A stretch of 64,000 bases of DNA from NCBI RefSeq assembly GCF_030010215.1, contig NZ_JASCRR010000002.1, positions 535,001 through 599,000 on the forward strand. Reading direction: 5' to 3'. The position numbers and the translations under genes are program-made. The notes beneath the pieces are model-generated. The model was not told the origin of the DNA and did not search any database. It was given only the letters and a program-made list of their open reading frames with translations. Source of the stretch: Tianweitania sp. UT-5YL-CI-8 (GTDB lineage: Bacteria > Pseudomonadota > Alphaproteobacteria > Rhizobiales > Rhizobiaceae). Below are positions 38,903 through 48,418 of this stretch, one piece after another (positions within the stretch are counted from its first letter, which is position 1; every line of letters starts with the position of its first letter).

Positions 38903-41416
38903 ATGACCCCTTCGCACGATCACCACGACCACGCCCATAGCGCCTGCTGTTCGGGCCACGGCAAAGCCGCGACACCGGACGCCGAGGCGGTAGCGCGCGA
39001 TCCCGTCTGCGGCATGCTTGTCGATCCAACAGCCGGGAAGCCGAGTGTCGAACACGACGGTCATGTCTATCATTTTTGCTGCGCCGGCTGCCGCGACAAG
39101 TTTGTAAAGGAGCCGGACAGCTACATTTCCGCCATCGATCCGGTCTGCGGCATGACGGTGGCGCGGGCGAGCGCAAAGCATTTCCTCCGCCACGAAGGCG
39201 AAAAGTTCTATTTCTGCTCGGCTGGATGCAAGGACAAGTTCGAGGCAGAGCCGGCACGCTATCTCGGCGGCCGCCCCGCTCCGGAGCCGATGCCAAAGGG
39301 CACGCAATACACCTGCCCGATGCATCCGGAGGTGGTGCGCGACAAGCCGGGCTCCTGCCCGCTCTGCGGCATGGCGCTGGAGCCGATGGGCATACCCACC
39401 GGCGATGAGGGACCCAATCCCGAACTGGTCGACTTCACCCGCCGCTTCTGGGTCAGCGCTCTGCTGTCCATCCCGCTGCTTGTCATCACCATGGGGCCGA
39501 TGCTTGGCCTGCCCTTCCGCGGCTGGATGGGCGAGCGCGCAGCGGTTTGGATCGAGTTCGCGCTGGCCACGCCGGTGGTGCTCTGGGCCGCTTTGCCGTT
39601 CTTCCATCGCGGCTGGGAGTCGATCGTCAATCGCAGCCCCAACATGTTCACGCTGATCGCCATCGGCGTTGGCGCCGCCTATCTCTATAGCGTCGTCGCT
39701 ACCTTGTTCCCAGACATCTTCCCGCACGAATTCCGCGGCCATGGCGACGCCGTGCCGGTCTATTTCGAGGCGGCGGCCGTCATCGTCGCGCTCGTCTTCC
39801 TCGGCCAGGTGCTGGAGCTGAAGGCGCGCGAGCGCACTGGCCACGCCATCCGCGCCCTGCTCGACCTCGCGCCCAAGACAGCGCGCCGCATCGGCACTGA
39901 TGGCTCGGACAGCGAGGTTCCACTGGACGAGGTGAAGGTCGGCGACCGCCTGCGCATTCGCCCTGGCGACAGCATACCGGTCGACGGCTCCGTGCTCGAA
40001 GGTCGCTCCGCCATCGACGAATCGATGATCACCGGCGAACCGCTGCCGGTCGAAAAAACCGCGGGCGATGCCGTCACCGGCGGCACGCTCAACCGCAACG
40101 GCACGCTGGTCATCCAGGCCGAGAAGGTCGGCGCCGACACGGTGCTGTCGCAGATCGTCGAGATGGTCGCCAAGGCCCAGCGCAGCCGCGCGCCGATCCA
40201 GGGATTGGCCGACCGGGTGTCGTTCTATTTCGTGCCGACAGTGGTTCTGGTCGCCGTCCTGGCGTTCGCTGCCTGGGCCATGCTCGGCCCACAGCCCAGC
40301 ATGGTGTTTGCCATTGTCTCGGCGGTGTCGGTGCTGATCATCGCCTGCCCCTGCGCGCTTGGCCTCGCCACGCCGATGTCGATCATGACCGCAACCGGGC
40401 GCGGCGCGCAGGCCGGAGTCCTGATCAAGGATGCCGAGGCGCTGGAGCGGTTTTCGGGCGTCGACACCCTGATCGTCGACAAAACAGGCACGCTGACCGA
40501 AGGCAACCCGAAGCTCACAGACATCATCGCGCTTGACGGCTTTGCCGAAGACGAACTTCTGGCGCTCGCCGCGGGCTTGGAGAAGGGTTCCGAACACCCT
40601 CTCGCCGAAGCCATCGTCGAGGGCGCGACTTTGCGGAGCATAGCCGTCCCCCCCGCCACCGAGTTCGAAGCGATCACCGGCAAGGGCGCCGTGGCCATGG
40701 TTTCCGGTCGCCAAGTCGCCATCGGCAATTCTGCCCTGCTGCGCGACCTCGGCGTCGACCTCTCAGCCTTCGGCGACAAGGCGAACGCTCTGCGCGTGGA
40801 CGGCAAGACGGCGATGTTCGCAGCCGTGGACGGCAAGCCAGCAGGTATCGTCGGCGTCGCCGACCCCATCAAGGCAACAACAGCCGAGGCCATTGAGGCG
40901 CTGCACCGGTCCGGCCTGCGCATCATCATGGCGACCGGCGACAATGCCGGTACGGCCAAGGCCGTTGCCAAGCGGCTCGGTATCGACGAGGTGCGCGCCG
41001 ACATGCTGCCCGAGCACAAGAAGGCGCTGATCGACGAATTGCATGCGAAGGGCGCAAAGGTCGCCATGGCTGGCGACGGCGTCAACGATGCGCCTGCGCT
41101 TGCCGCGGCCGATGTCGGCATCGCCATGGGCACCGGCGCTGATGTCGCGGTGGAGAGCGCCGGCATCACGCTGGTCAAGGGCGACCTCAACGGCATCGTG
41201 CGCGCACGAATGCTGGCGCAGGCCACGATCCGCAACATTCGGCAGAACCTGTTCTTCGCCTTCGCCTATAATGCGCTGGGCGTGCCGGTGGCAGCCGGCG
41301 TGCTGTATCCGGTGTTCGGCATCGTGCTGTCGCCGATGCTGGCAGCCGCCGCTATGAGCCTTTCGTCGGTGTCGGTCATTTCCAACGCGTTGCGCCTGCG
41401 CTCGCTCAAGCTCTAA
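38903..41416 (+). CDS. copA: Cu(I)-translocating P1B-type ATPase with tandem YHS domains
   Basis: 837 residues. The His/Cys-rich N-terminus ([12 protein letters not shown]) is followed by two YHS-type metal domains (residues 33-76 and 79-122, each with DPVCGM and a C-x2-3-C pair), a heavy-metal-binding domain (about 136-163, YTCPMHPEV...CPLCGM), then membrane helices with the Cu site CPC at 482-484. The phosphorylated Asp is 526 in DKTGT, the HP signature is in SEHPLAEA, and the [10 protein letters not shown] hinge is present. There is no HMA (CxxC) domain. It exports Cu(I) to the periplasm. The start is the ATG at 38903; the upstream in-frame TTG at 38843 is the promoter -35 box. Confidence 0.95.
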   Translation: MTPSHDHHDHAHSACCSGHGKAATPDAEAVARDPVCGMLVDPTAGKPSVEHDGHVYHFCCAGCRDKFVKEPDSYISAIDPVCGMTVARASAKHFLRHEGEKFYFCSAGCKDKFEAEPARYLGGRPAPEPMPKGTQYTCPMHPEVVRDKPGSCPLCGMALEPMGIPTGDEGPNPELVDFTRRFWVSALLSIPLLVITMGPMLGLPFRGWMGERAAVWIEFALATPVVLWAALPFFHRGWESIVNRSPNMFTLIAIGVGAAYLYSVVATLFPDIFPHEFRGHGDAVPVYFEAAAVIVALVFLGQVLELKARERTGHAIRALLDLAPKTARRIGTDGSDSEVPLDEVKVGDRLRIRPGDSIPVDGSVLEGRSAIDESMITGEPLPVEKTAGDAVTGGTLNRNGTLVIQAEKVGADTVLSQIVEMVAKAQRSRAPIQGLADRVSFYFVPTVVLVAVLAFAAWAMLGPQPSMVFAIVSAVSVLIIACPCALGLATPMSIMTATGRGAQAGVLIKDAEALERFSGVDTLIVDKTGTLTEGNPKLTDIIALDGFAEDELLALAAGLEKGSEHPLAEAIVEGATLRSIAVPPATEFEAITGKGAVAMVSGRQVAIGNSALLRDLGVDLSAFGDKANALRVDGKTAMFAAVDGKPAGIVGVADPIKATTAEAIEALHRSGLRIIMATGDNAGTAKAVAKRLGIDEVRADMLPEHKKALIDELHAKGAKVAMAGDGVNDAPALAAADVGIAMGTGADVAVESAGITLVKGDLNGIVRARMLAQATIRNIRQNLFFAFAYNALGVPVAAGVLYPVFGIVLSPMLAAAAMSLSSVSVISNALRLRSLKL

Positions 41417-41440
41417 TTTTCAACCTCAAAGGAGACCATC

Positions 41441-41812
41441 ATGACCTTTCGCAAACCGCTGATCGCCCTTGCCGCCGCTGCCCTTCTCGGCACCGGCTTC
41501 GCCCAGGCGCAGCAGGATCACAGTGGCCACTCAATGGGTTCGGAAGCATCCGCCAGCGCCTCGACGGAAGCCTACAAGGCGGCGGCCGAGACTATGCACA
41601 AGGACATGGCTATAGACTATTCCGGCGATGCGGATGTCGACTTCGTGCGCGGTATGATCCCGCATCATCAAGCCGCCATCGATATGGCCGAGGTGGTCTT
41701 GCAATACGGCAAGGACCCCGAAATCCGCAAGCTGGCGGAGGCGATAATCTCAGCCCAGCAGGCCGAGATCAAGCAGATGCAGGACTGGCTTGCTACCCAT
41801 CCCGCCAAGTAG
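41441..41812 (+). CDS. DUF305 domain periplasmic protein (copper-associated)
   Basis: 123 residues. The signal peptide (MTFRKPLIALAAAALLGTGFAQA) is followed by a His/Met-containing stretch (DHSGHSMGS) and a DUF305 four-helix part with the conserved FVRGMIPHHQAAIDMAE. His and Met residues suggest binding of copper or silver in the periplasm, as shown for some CopM-type relatives. It starts 24 bases after the copA stop with AAAGGAG upstream, so it is surely co-transcribed with copA and under the same CueR-type promoter. Confidence 0.88.
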   Translation: MTFRKPLIALAAAALLGTGFAQAQQDHSGHSMGSEASASASTEAYKAAAETMHKDMAIDYSGDADVDFVRGMIPHHQAAIDMAEVVLQYGKDPEIRKLAEAIISAQQAEIKQMQDWLATHPAK

Positions 41813-41815
41813 AGG

Positions 41816-42973
41816 CTAAGCCTCGCTCTTGCTGCGCCAGAGGAACAGCACGAAAGCAGCGCAGCCGGCGGCGGCGAAAATCGCCAGGCCATGCGGGATC
41901 GACTGCATGGCGAGACCGCCCAGCGGCGGCCCAACCAACGCGCCAAGCCCCCAGGCGACCGACATGATCGCATAGAGCGCAACGAGATCGCCACCCTTGA
42001 AGCGGCTGCCGACGATGGTGATCATCAGCGTGTAGATGCCGACGAAGACGCCGCCCCACAAAAACAGCAGCACATAAGCGAGCCAGCCATGGCTCAGCAT
42101 CGCCGGCCACAGAGCGGCGCCTATGGTCGACAAGACAGCCAGCACCATGACGAATTTGCGCCTGTCGACGCGGTCGGCGAGCCAGCCGATGGGCAGTTGC
42201 AGCACGATGGCGCCGGCCAGTAGCGTGGTGATCAGAAGCGTGGCGGGCTTTTCCTCCCAACCCAGCTCCATGGCATAGATGGCGAGCAGGCTGAGGCCCG
42301 CCGTTTCCATAGCCGAATTGAGCGCGGTGGCGACGATGGCGATGGGCGCGAGTTGCCAGGCGCGGGCCAGCGTCATCTTGGTGTGGTGCTCGACGACCTG
42401 CGCCTTGGGCTTGCCCCAGATCAGCACGGCGGCGGCTGCCAGCGCGAAGGCCGCGCCGATCAGGAAAGGCAGAGCGCCCTGGCTGCCCGCCACCACCAGG
42501 ATGAGCGGTCCTAATGCGAAGCCCGCCGAGAGGCACGCACTGTACATCGCCATGGTCTGGGCGCGGGTCTTTTCCTCCGTGACCTGGTTGAGCCAGGTTT
42601 CGGACACAACGAACAGGCTTTCCGACACCACGCCGAGCGCCAGGCGCAGCGGAAACCACAGCCAGATCAGCGGAACGGCTGGAAACAGCACCAGCAGCAC
42701 GCCACCGGCAATCAGCGCCACGAGTGCTGTGCCCGCCGTGCCGAAGCGGGCGACGATCTGCGGCAGGAAGGGCGCTATCGCCAGGACACCCAGCGCATGC
42801 ATGGCGGCGTTGAAGCCGATGATGGTCTCGCTGTAGCCGTCCTCGGTGAGCTGCAGTGCTATCAGCGGCGCGCTCAGGCCGTAGGTCAGGCCGAAAATCG
42901 TCGCCGTCAAGATGATGGCCGTCTTGTCGCGCCACACGCTCGGGCGGCCCGCTGTCGTATCCTGCTGCGCCAC
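41816..42973 (-). CDS. MFS transporter
   Basis: 385 residues with 12 predicted helices. MFS markers include RLALGVVSESLFVVSETWLNQ in the first half and the loop GWLADRVDRRKFVMVLAVL (motif A of the second half). It resembles YcaD/YfcJ-like efflux proteins; the substrate is unknown. A GTG start at 42973 is chosen: AAGGGG lies 8-12 bases upstream and the longer frame runs through the divergent pepT promoter region. Tail to tail with the DUF305 gene, 3 bases apart. Confidence 0.85.
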   Translation of the reverse strand: MAQQDTTAGRPSVWRDKTAIILTATIFGLTYGLSAPLIALQLTEDGYSETIIGFNAAMHALGVLAIAPFLPQIVARFGTAGTALVALIAGGVLLVLFPAVPLIWLWFPLRLALGVVSESLFVVSETWLNQVTEEKTRAQTMAMYSACLSAGFALGPLILVVAGSQGALPFLIGAAFALAAAAVLIWGKPKAQVVEHHTKMTLARAWQLAPIAIVATALNSAMETAGLSLLAIYAMELGWEEKPATLLITTLLAGAIVLQLPIGWLADRVDRRKFVMVLAVLSTIGAALWPAMLSHGWLAYVLLFLWGGVFVGIYTLMITIVGSRFKGGDLVALYAIMSVAWGLGALVGPPLGGLAMQSIPHGLAIFAAAGCAAFVLFLWRSKSEA

Positions 42974-43116
42974 GGTCTTGCCCCTTTTTCCCAGCCACGA
43001 TACCAACAGGCGTCCGCCTCTTCCGGCGGCCCCTGGACCTTTGCTAAAGCAGGATGGTAAATTTTCCACCAGCCCTTTGCATAGCCCTTTCGCACATCGT
43101 GCTCAACGGAGCCGCC

Positions 43117-44349
43117 ATGACCGATACTGTCCTCGACCGCTTCCTGCGCTACGTCGTCATCGACACCCAATCGGACCCGGCATCGAAGACCCAGCCCACA
43201 ACCGAAAAGCAGAAGGTGCTTGGCCGTCTGCTGGTGGAGGAACTGCTGGCGATGGGCATCGCCGACGCGCATCTTGACGTGCATGGCTATGTCTATGCCA
43301 CCATCCCGGCCAACACCGACAAGTCCGTGCCGACCATCTGCTTCTGCTCGCATATGGACACCGCGCCAGACTTTTCCGGCACGGGCGTCAAGCCGCAGAT
43401 CGTCAGGGATTACCAGGGCGGAGACATCGCCTTGCCGGGCGACGCCAGCCGCGTCATCCGCGCCGCCGAGCACCCCGCACTCGCCGACCAGATCGGCAAC
43501 GACATCGTCACCACCGATGGCACCACGCTTCTGGGCGCGGACGACAAGGCTGGACTGGCCGAGATCATGACAGCCGCTGATATCCTGATGTCGAATAAGA
43601 CCATCCGTCACGGCACGGTCAAAATCCTGTTTACGCCCGACGAAGAGGTCGGTCGCGGCGTCGACAAGGTCGACCTGAATAAGCTGGACGCCGCGTTCGC
43701 CTATACGATGGACGGCGAGACCGCCGGCCATATCGAGGACGAGAGCTTTTCGGCCGATGGGGTGGAGATCTCCATCACCGGCGTGGCAATCCATCCCGGT
43801 TTTGCCAAGGACCGCATGGAAAACGCGATCAAGATCGCAGCCGCCATTCTCGATCGGCTGCCGAAAGACATCGCGCCGGAGACGACCTCCGGCAAGCAGG
43901 GCTTCATCCATCCCGTCTCAGTCACCGGCTCGATGGAGAAGGCGCGGATCGACCTGATCGTGCGCGATTTCGACGAGGAAGGGCTCGTCGCAAAGGAAGC
44001 GATGCTTCGCCAAATCGTTTCCGAGGTCATGACCGGCTTTCCGGGATCGACGGCGGGCTTCGAGGTCAAACATCAGTATCGCAACATGAAGGTGGTGCTC
44101 GACCGGCACCCCGAGATCATGGACAACGCGCTGGAAGCGGTGCGCCGCGCCGGGATGGAGCCGGTTCGCGGTTCGATCCGAGGCGGCACCGACGGTTCGC
44201 GCCTCTCCTTCATGGGGCTGCCCTGCCCCAACATCTTCGCCGGCGGCCACGCCTTCCACTCGCCGCTGGAATGGGTCTCCCGCCAGGACATGGAAAAGGC
44301 CGTTGCGACCATCGTGGAATTGGCCAAGGTGTGGGAAGAGCGGGCTTAG
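43117..44349 (+). CDS. pepT: Peptidase T (tripeptide aminopeptidase)
   Basis: A 410-residue M20-family zinc peptidase. Metal-site motifs: CFCSHMDTAPDFSG (His and Asp ligands), TLLGADDKAGLAEI (bridging Asp), FTPDEEVGRGVDK (catalytic Glu), MDGETAGHIEDE, and IRGGTDGSRLSFMGLPCPN near the end. It removes N-terminal residues from tripeptides in the cytoplasm. The ATG at 43117 has CGGAG upstream. An IS110 fragment begins within 10 bases of its stop, marking the left edge of the accessory island. Confidence 0.93.
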   Translation: MTDTVLDRFLRYVVIDTQSDPASKTQPTTEKQKVLGRLLVEELLAMGIADAHLDVHGYVYATIPANTDKSVPTICFCSHMDTAPDFSGTGVKPQIVRDYQGGDIALPGDASRVIRAAEHPALADQIGNDIVTTDGTTLLGADDKAGLAEIMTAADILMSNKTIRHGTVKILFTPDEEVGRGVDKVDLNKLDAAFAYTMDGETAGHIEDESFSADGVEISITGVAIHPGFAKDRMENAIKIAAAILDRLPKDIAPETTSGKQGFIHPVSVTGSMEKARIDLIVRDFDEEGLVAKEAMLRQIVSEVMTGFPGSTAGFEVKHQYRNMKVVLDRHPEIMDNALEAVRRAGMEPVRGSIRGGTDGSRLSFMGLPCPNIFAGGHAFHSPLEWVSRQDMEKAVATIVELAKVWEERA

Positions 44350-44355
44350 GGGTGT

Positions 44356-44541
44356 ATCCGCTCCTATGGACAGCTTGGCAAAAGCGACGCCATCGACGCC
44401 GCTGCGATGGCCGCCTATGGCTGCGAGAGCTGGAAAAGGCTGGCGCTCTGGCAGGCGCCGGTCGAAGACGATGAGCACTTACAGGCGCTTGTCCTGAAGC
44501 GACGCTGCATCCAACTCACCCGCATCGTTCCGCCGGCTTGA
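44356..44541 (+). pseudogene. IS110-family transposase fragment
   Basis: The plus strand reads RSYGQLGKSDAIDAAAMAAYG, then CESWKRLALWQAPVEDDEHL and QALVLKRRCIQLTR, before diverging and ending at a TGA (44539-44541). This corresponds to the middle of the DEDD domain of IS110-type transposases (the ...KSDAIDARAMAAYG... and following ...ELQALVRRR... part). Both ends are missing and there is no start codon, so it is a dead remnant of about 60 codons. No terminal repeats were recognised. Confidence 0.75.
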
Positions 44542-46423
44542 CGAATACGCCGAGCAAAAGTGGTGGGATATTGTTCTTCCAAAACGCCTCCCATCGCGAC
44601 GATGCGGGGCCGTCCCGCGTTATCGACAGGGCCTTTCCCACTGCTCCCGACGCTATCTCCAGGCAAACCGTGTCGACCTCTATGTCAGGCCCGAGCGACA
44701 GTTTAGCGGAAGCTAGAGGCAGATTTTCTGAATCGGTAAGTTCAAGCTTGAAATCCGTCTCCCGGCTTCCTCTTTTTGTCCAAACGGCAATTTCAACGGC
44801 CGTCAGACCTGACGGTTTGAGAGATGGAAGTGGGCCTCGCATCGATGCGCCATCCGGTTCAACGGTGAAGACATTGGTATGTCGGGTACGATTGAGCGCC
44901 TCGCGAAAACCCGAGGCAACAAAGCTTTTCGGTTTGACCGCAGAAAGATCGACACGCTGGAAGCCTTCGGACAAAAGCTTTGCTTGGATCACCTCAGGCA
45001 TTTTTGCCGCGAAAAAAAGATGTTCGTTTTGCCGCGCGTAAAAAAGAGGCCTCGCCAAAACAGGCGAAAGAGCTGCTATCGTGCCGATAAGACCAATGTA
45101 TCCAAACACACGCCATAAACGTCTGCGGTCCAAAGCATAAGCCGACCACACAAGGAAGACAGCGATCACGCCGATCTCCAACGCGCCGATTGAATAGCGG
45201 CCCTGTGTTCCGAGATGGCGATTTATCGCCCAGTTGTCGACGTTCCATTGAATCCAGATCGACCAAAACACGATAGGCACAGACAGAAACACAGCTGATA
45301 CTAGTGCTGCCTGGAAGCTGGTACGCCGGTGAATGAAAAACAGCACCACCAACGCCAACAATGCTGCCCCGTAGGCGATTTGAACCAGAAAAAGCTCGGT
45401 TGAGGTATTGGCCGTTACATAGAGGTGACTGTGACCGAATATGCCTGTGGTCGTTCTCCATGAACTTCGGATGACATCGTTGGCAATCGATTGCCAGCCT
45501 CTCTCGGCAGGCCCATCGAAGTGGAATATGTTATCCGTGGCCGGCAATTCATAGATCTGCGTGTAGCTGGGGTTCACCGAGCCATATTGAATGATCAGGT
45601 TCGCGTAATATGCCGTGGTTAATCCAACAGTAATGATGAAAACAGCGAGAAGAGGAACATGGCGCGGCCAAATGAGCCGTACCTCGCGTAACCAAAACGA
45701 AAGGCGAGGACGCGCACCTGTCGCGAAAAATCGTACAGTTTCGGCAACAAGTGCCCCCGCAACAAAGGGGATTGCGACGATCAGCAGGGTGATTTTCGTC
45801 ATGGCCGCGAGTGAGGCTGTCAGCACCAACATCAACATGGCCGGAAGTGACGGCTGAACCATTGATCGCAGGCCATATAGCGCCAGGAACGGCCAGACGG
45901 CAGCCACGAGCGCGTCATTATTTACGGTGCCGAGAATATACAATCTCGACGGAATAAAGAGGATCAATGCGGCCGAACCGAGCACCGCGAGGTTTGTCAG
46001 CAGTCGCCTTTCCACCAGGAAGGAAAGCAGCATGTAAAGGCCCAACAGGTGGACAGCGTAAAGACCCATCGATATGGCGCGGAGCGGGGGAATGGCAGAC
46101 GACCGCAAGACTGCGCGATAGTCATCCACATTCAAATGGACGGCCGTAAAATCCTTGTCGAGATGAAGTATATCCATCACCGAAGCCAGAAGAAAATGAT
46201 AGGCTGGTGGATGTCGTAGGTGGTTATATTCGCCCTGGTCGGTCCTGATAGCCGAGCGGTCGAAAAACGGGGTCAAGCCTTGCTGATAAATTCCATAAGC
46301 ATAAGAAAAATGATGCGGTTCGTCCGGAGCCAGCGATGACGGTGTCATCGCACTGTAGATCGCGGTCAAGAGCCAGGATGTCGTCAGCAGGAACAGCAAA
46401 AGTCGGCGCGTTGTCTCGTTCAT
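44516..46423 (-). CDS. GT-C / DUF2142-like polytopic membrane protein
   Basis: 635 residues with about 12 hydrophobic helices. The first periplasmic loop has SLAPDEPHHFSYAYGIYQQG, the acidic D-E pair plus histidines seen in GT-C glycosyltransferases and DUF2142 proteins, which use polyprenyl-phosphate sugars. The C-terminal 150 residues look like a soluble beta-rich domain. Probable role: adding sugar to a cell-surface glycan. The ATG at 46423 (MNETTRRLLL) is chosen over a TTG at 46453. Its base composition is lower in GC than the flanks. Its 3' end runs antisense into the IS110 fragment, so the C-terminus may have been altered. Confidence 0.7.
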   Translation of the reverse strand: MNETTRRLLLFLLTTSWLLTAIYSAMTPSSLAPDEPHHFSYAYGIYQQGLTPFFDRSAIRTDQGEYNHLRHPPAYHFLLASVMDILHLDKDFTAVHLNVDDYRAVLRSSAIPPLRAISMGLYAVHLLGLYMLLSFLVERRLLTNLAVLGSAALILFIPSRLYILGTVNNDALVAAVWPFLALYGLRSMVQPSLPAMLMLVLTASLAAMTKITLLIVAIPFVAGALVAETVRFFATGARPRLSFWLREVRLIWPRHVPLLAVFIITVGLTTAYYANLIIQYGSVNPSYTQIYELPATDNIFHFDGPAERGWQSIANDVIRSSWRTTTGIFGHSHLYVTANTSTELFLVQIAYGAALLALVVLFFIHRRTSFQAALVSAVFLSVPIVFWSIWIQWNVDNWAINRHLGTQGRYSIGALEIGVIAVFLVWSAYALDRRRLWRVFGYIGLIGTIAALSPVLARPLFYARQNEHLFFAAKMPEVIQAKLLSEGFQRVDLSAVKPKSFVASGFREALNRTRHTNVFTVEPDGASMRGPLPSLKPSGLTAVEIAVWTKRGSRETDFKLELTDSENLPLASAKLSLGPDIEVDTVCLEIASGAVGKALSITRDGPASSRWEAFWKNNIPPLLLGVFVKPAERCG

Positions 46424-46833
46424 GCTGGTCAATGTGAAGTTCTCTGGGCGCAAGTTTCAGATCCAACTTCTGGCCGAAAGGTGATGGAACCGCAAGTCTG
46501 TGTCAGGGACACAATCCTCATGCCAGGTATCCGCGCCTGTCTTTTTGGCGAATTGAGCGGAGTCATATAGTAATGACTGCAATACGGTTTGCCCGAGCCA
46601 GCAGCAGGTCCGGCTTAGATTTAGCGATGTCCAAGCGAGCGCACGTGGACAATGAACCAAAATCACAGAAAGCCGTGATGGAGAGAACATAAGAATCTTA
46701 GGCGAACAAGGTGTCTGTCATGGTATTGGGATACTTGCCCAGGGAGTGCTTCTTTCTGGACGACAGATAGGAAAACCATCGCTGCAGTAGGTCCTGTCCC
46801 TGCTGCAGGAACTACTGATGGCAGAAGTGGTGC
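46424..46833. other. 410-bp divergent intergenic region inside the island
   Basis: It separates the GT-C-like gene from the methyltransferase and must hold both promoters. It is relatively AT-rich; short frames on both strands look random and no operator, terminator or RNA was recognised. Confidence 0.5.
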
Positions 46834-48312
46834 ATGCAGAGAATCAAAAACCATAGTCCTGATCCAGTTTCAGGCGAGCAAAATACATCGTTTGACAGCT
46901 TGATGCCCCTTGGGTCTCTGGCTTTCATGCGGCCTTCATATCTCGCCAAGTCGGCGTGGATTGAACATATACCCTTCGCGTTCTGGCTCATTCAGGCGCT
47001 TCGGCCGAATGTTTTCGTCGAGTTGGGCAGCCACAGGGGTGTTTCATACTTTGCTCACTGCCAGGCGATCGAGAGACTGGGCTTGGATTGTAGGGCTTTT
47101 GCTGTCGATACTTGGGAAGGCGATGAGCATGCCGGGACATACGGAGAAGACGTTCTTAAGGCGTTCGGTAATTACAATCGGGACAATTATGAAAATATTT
47201 CAATATTGATGCGGTCGCATTTCGATGAAGCCGTCAAATTTTTTAGAAAAGACAGTATAGATCTACTTCATATAGATGGCTTTCACACTTATGATGCCGT
47301 CAAGCAAGTTTTTGATTGTTGGAAGGAAAACCTTTCAAGTCGTTCCGTAGTTTTGTTTCATGATACGAATGTGCGAGAACGAGATTTTGGCGTCTACAGG
47401 CTCTTCGATGAGCTGGCGACGACATATCCCACCTTCGAATTCTCGCATGGTCATGGGCTTGGAGTGGTCGGAATCGGCGTGGATCAGGACCCACAATTGA
47501 AAACCCTCTTTGAGGCTGGAAAGAACGATAATGCCAGGCGGGATCTCAATATTCAGTTCTCTACATTAGGCAACGCTTGCCTGAATGCTTACAAAAATGA
47601 AAGTCTTAGCACGCGTTTGAAGCTCTTTTCAGCGATGGAGAATGAGGTCGTCAACCTCAGGCAAGAGGTGATAAGTGCCGGACTGGAAAAAGAGCGGCTC
47701 TCGGAAGAACTGCGGTTAAATGCGGCTTTGATCGCAACACACCGCAGAGAGAGTGACAACACTAGGTCGCTCGTGTCCAAAATCTCTGAAAGGAATAGGG
47801 CTCTTCAAACCGAGTTGTCTAAGGTCGCCGCAGAGCGCCAAGTTTTACTGGATAAACAGAGGCAATTGGCTTCGGAGCTTCTCACAAAGTCGGCCGCTCT
47901 TAAGCGGAATGACGATGAGCGGACATCGTTGCGGCTTCGAGTTACCGAACTCGTCAAGCAACAAGCGAATTTTCAGATCGAGCGAGACCAACTCCTTGCA
48001 AGTGTTGCCAGTTACGAAGCGCTCGCTGGACGCTATCAGGTCGATGCTGAAAACTACGCTTTGGAGAGCGGCCGGGCTAAAAGACTGCAGTTGGAACTGG
48101 AAGCGGCCATATCTGAGAGAGACGATGAGAAAGGTCTTCGTGCCCTTCTTCAGCATGAAAAGAATGAGACGGAGCTTCGTCTCCAAGCACGTTTTACTGA
48201 GCTTGCAGCCCTCACCACTCTGCTGAAGGAAAAGGATGCTGAAGTGTTGGCAGCGCGCCAGGTTATTCAAGACCTGAAAGACAAATGGCAAAAAGAGGTG
48301 GAAAAACTTTAA
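46834..48312 (+). CDS. Class I SAM methyltransferase fused to a long coiled coil
   Basis: 492 residues. Residues about 50-215 form a Methyltransf_24-type domain: motif I FVELGSHRGVSYFAHC, acidic motif II AFAVDTWEGDEH, and LLHIDGFHTYDAVKQV. From about residue 265 to the end the protein is almost entirely heptad-rich coiled coil (many Leu/Glu/Lys/Arg). Similar methyltransferase-coiled-coil parts occur in large surface-polysaccharide proteins that continue into glycosyltransferase domains; here the frame stops after the coil, just before an IS630 fragment, so it may be truncated. The start is the ATG at 46834. Codon use is visibly less GC-rich than the flanking core genes. Confidence 0.75.
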   Translation: MQRIKNHSPDPVSGEQNTSFDSLMPLGSLAFMRPSYLAKSAWIEHIPFAFWLIQALRPNVFVELGSHRGVSYFAHCQAIERLGLDCRAFAVDTWEGDEHAGTYGEDVLKAFGNYNRDNYENISILMRSHFDEAVKFFRKDSIDLLHIDGFHTYDAVKQVFDCWKENLSSRSVVLFHDTNVRERDFGVYRLFDELATTYPTFEFSHGHGLGVVGIGVDQDPQLKTLFEAGKNDNARRDLNIQFSTLGNACLNAYKNESLSTRLKLFSAMENEVVNLRQEVISAGLEKERLSEELRLNAALIATHRRESDNTRSLVSKISERNRALQTELSKVAAERQVLLDKQRQLASELLTKSAALKRNDDERTSLRLRVTELVKQQANFQIERDQLLASVASYEALAGRYQVDAENYALESGRAKRLQLELEAAISERDDEKGLRALLQHEKNETELRLQARFTELAALTTLLKEKDAEVLAARQVIQDLKDKWQKEVEKL

Positions 48313-48418
48313 AAGATTTTTGAACAAAGCGAGATTTAATACCATTGCCGTCTACCGCGGCGCGGCAGAAAGTAAGCTTTGGGTCCGCCCAGAACCCTGT
48401 TGAAACTTGCGAAAGGGG

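Noticed and set aside
38867-40714. 615-codon open frame antisense to copA
   Set aside because: Shadow of the copA coding pattern, overlapping its promoter; no family features.
46457-46854. Short frames in the island's divergent intergenic region
   Set aside because: Two minus-strand frames of 60-80 codons without start signals or similarity; better explained as promoter DNA.
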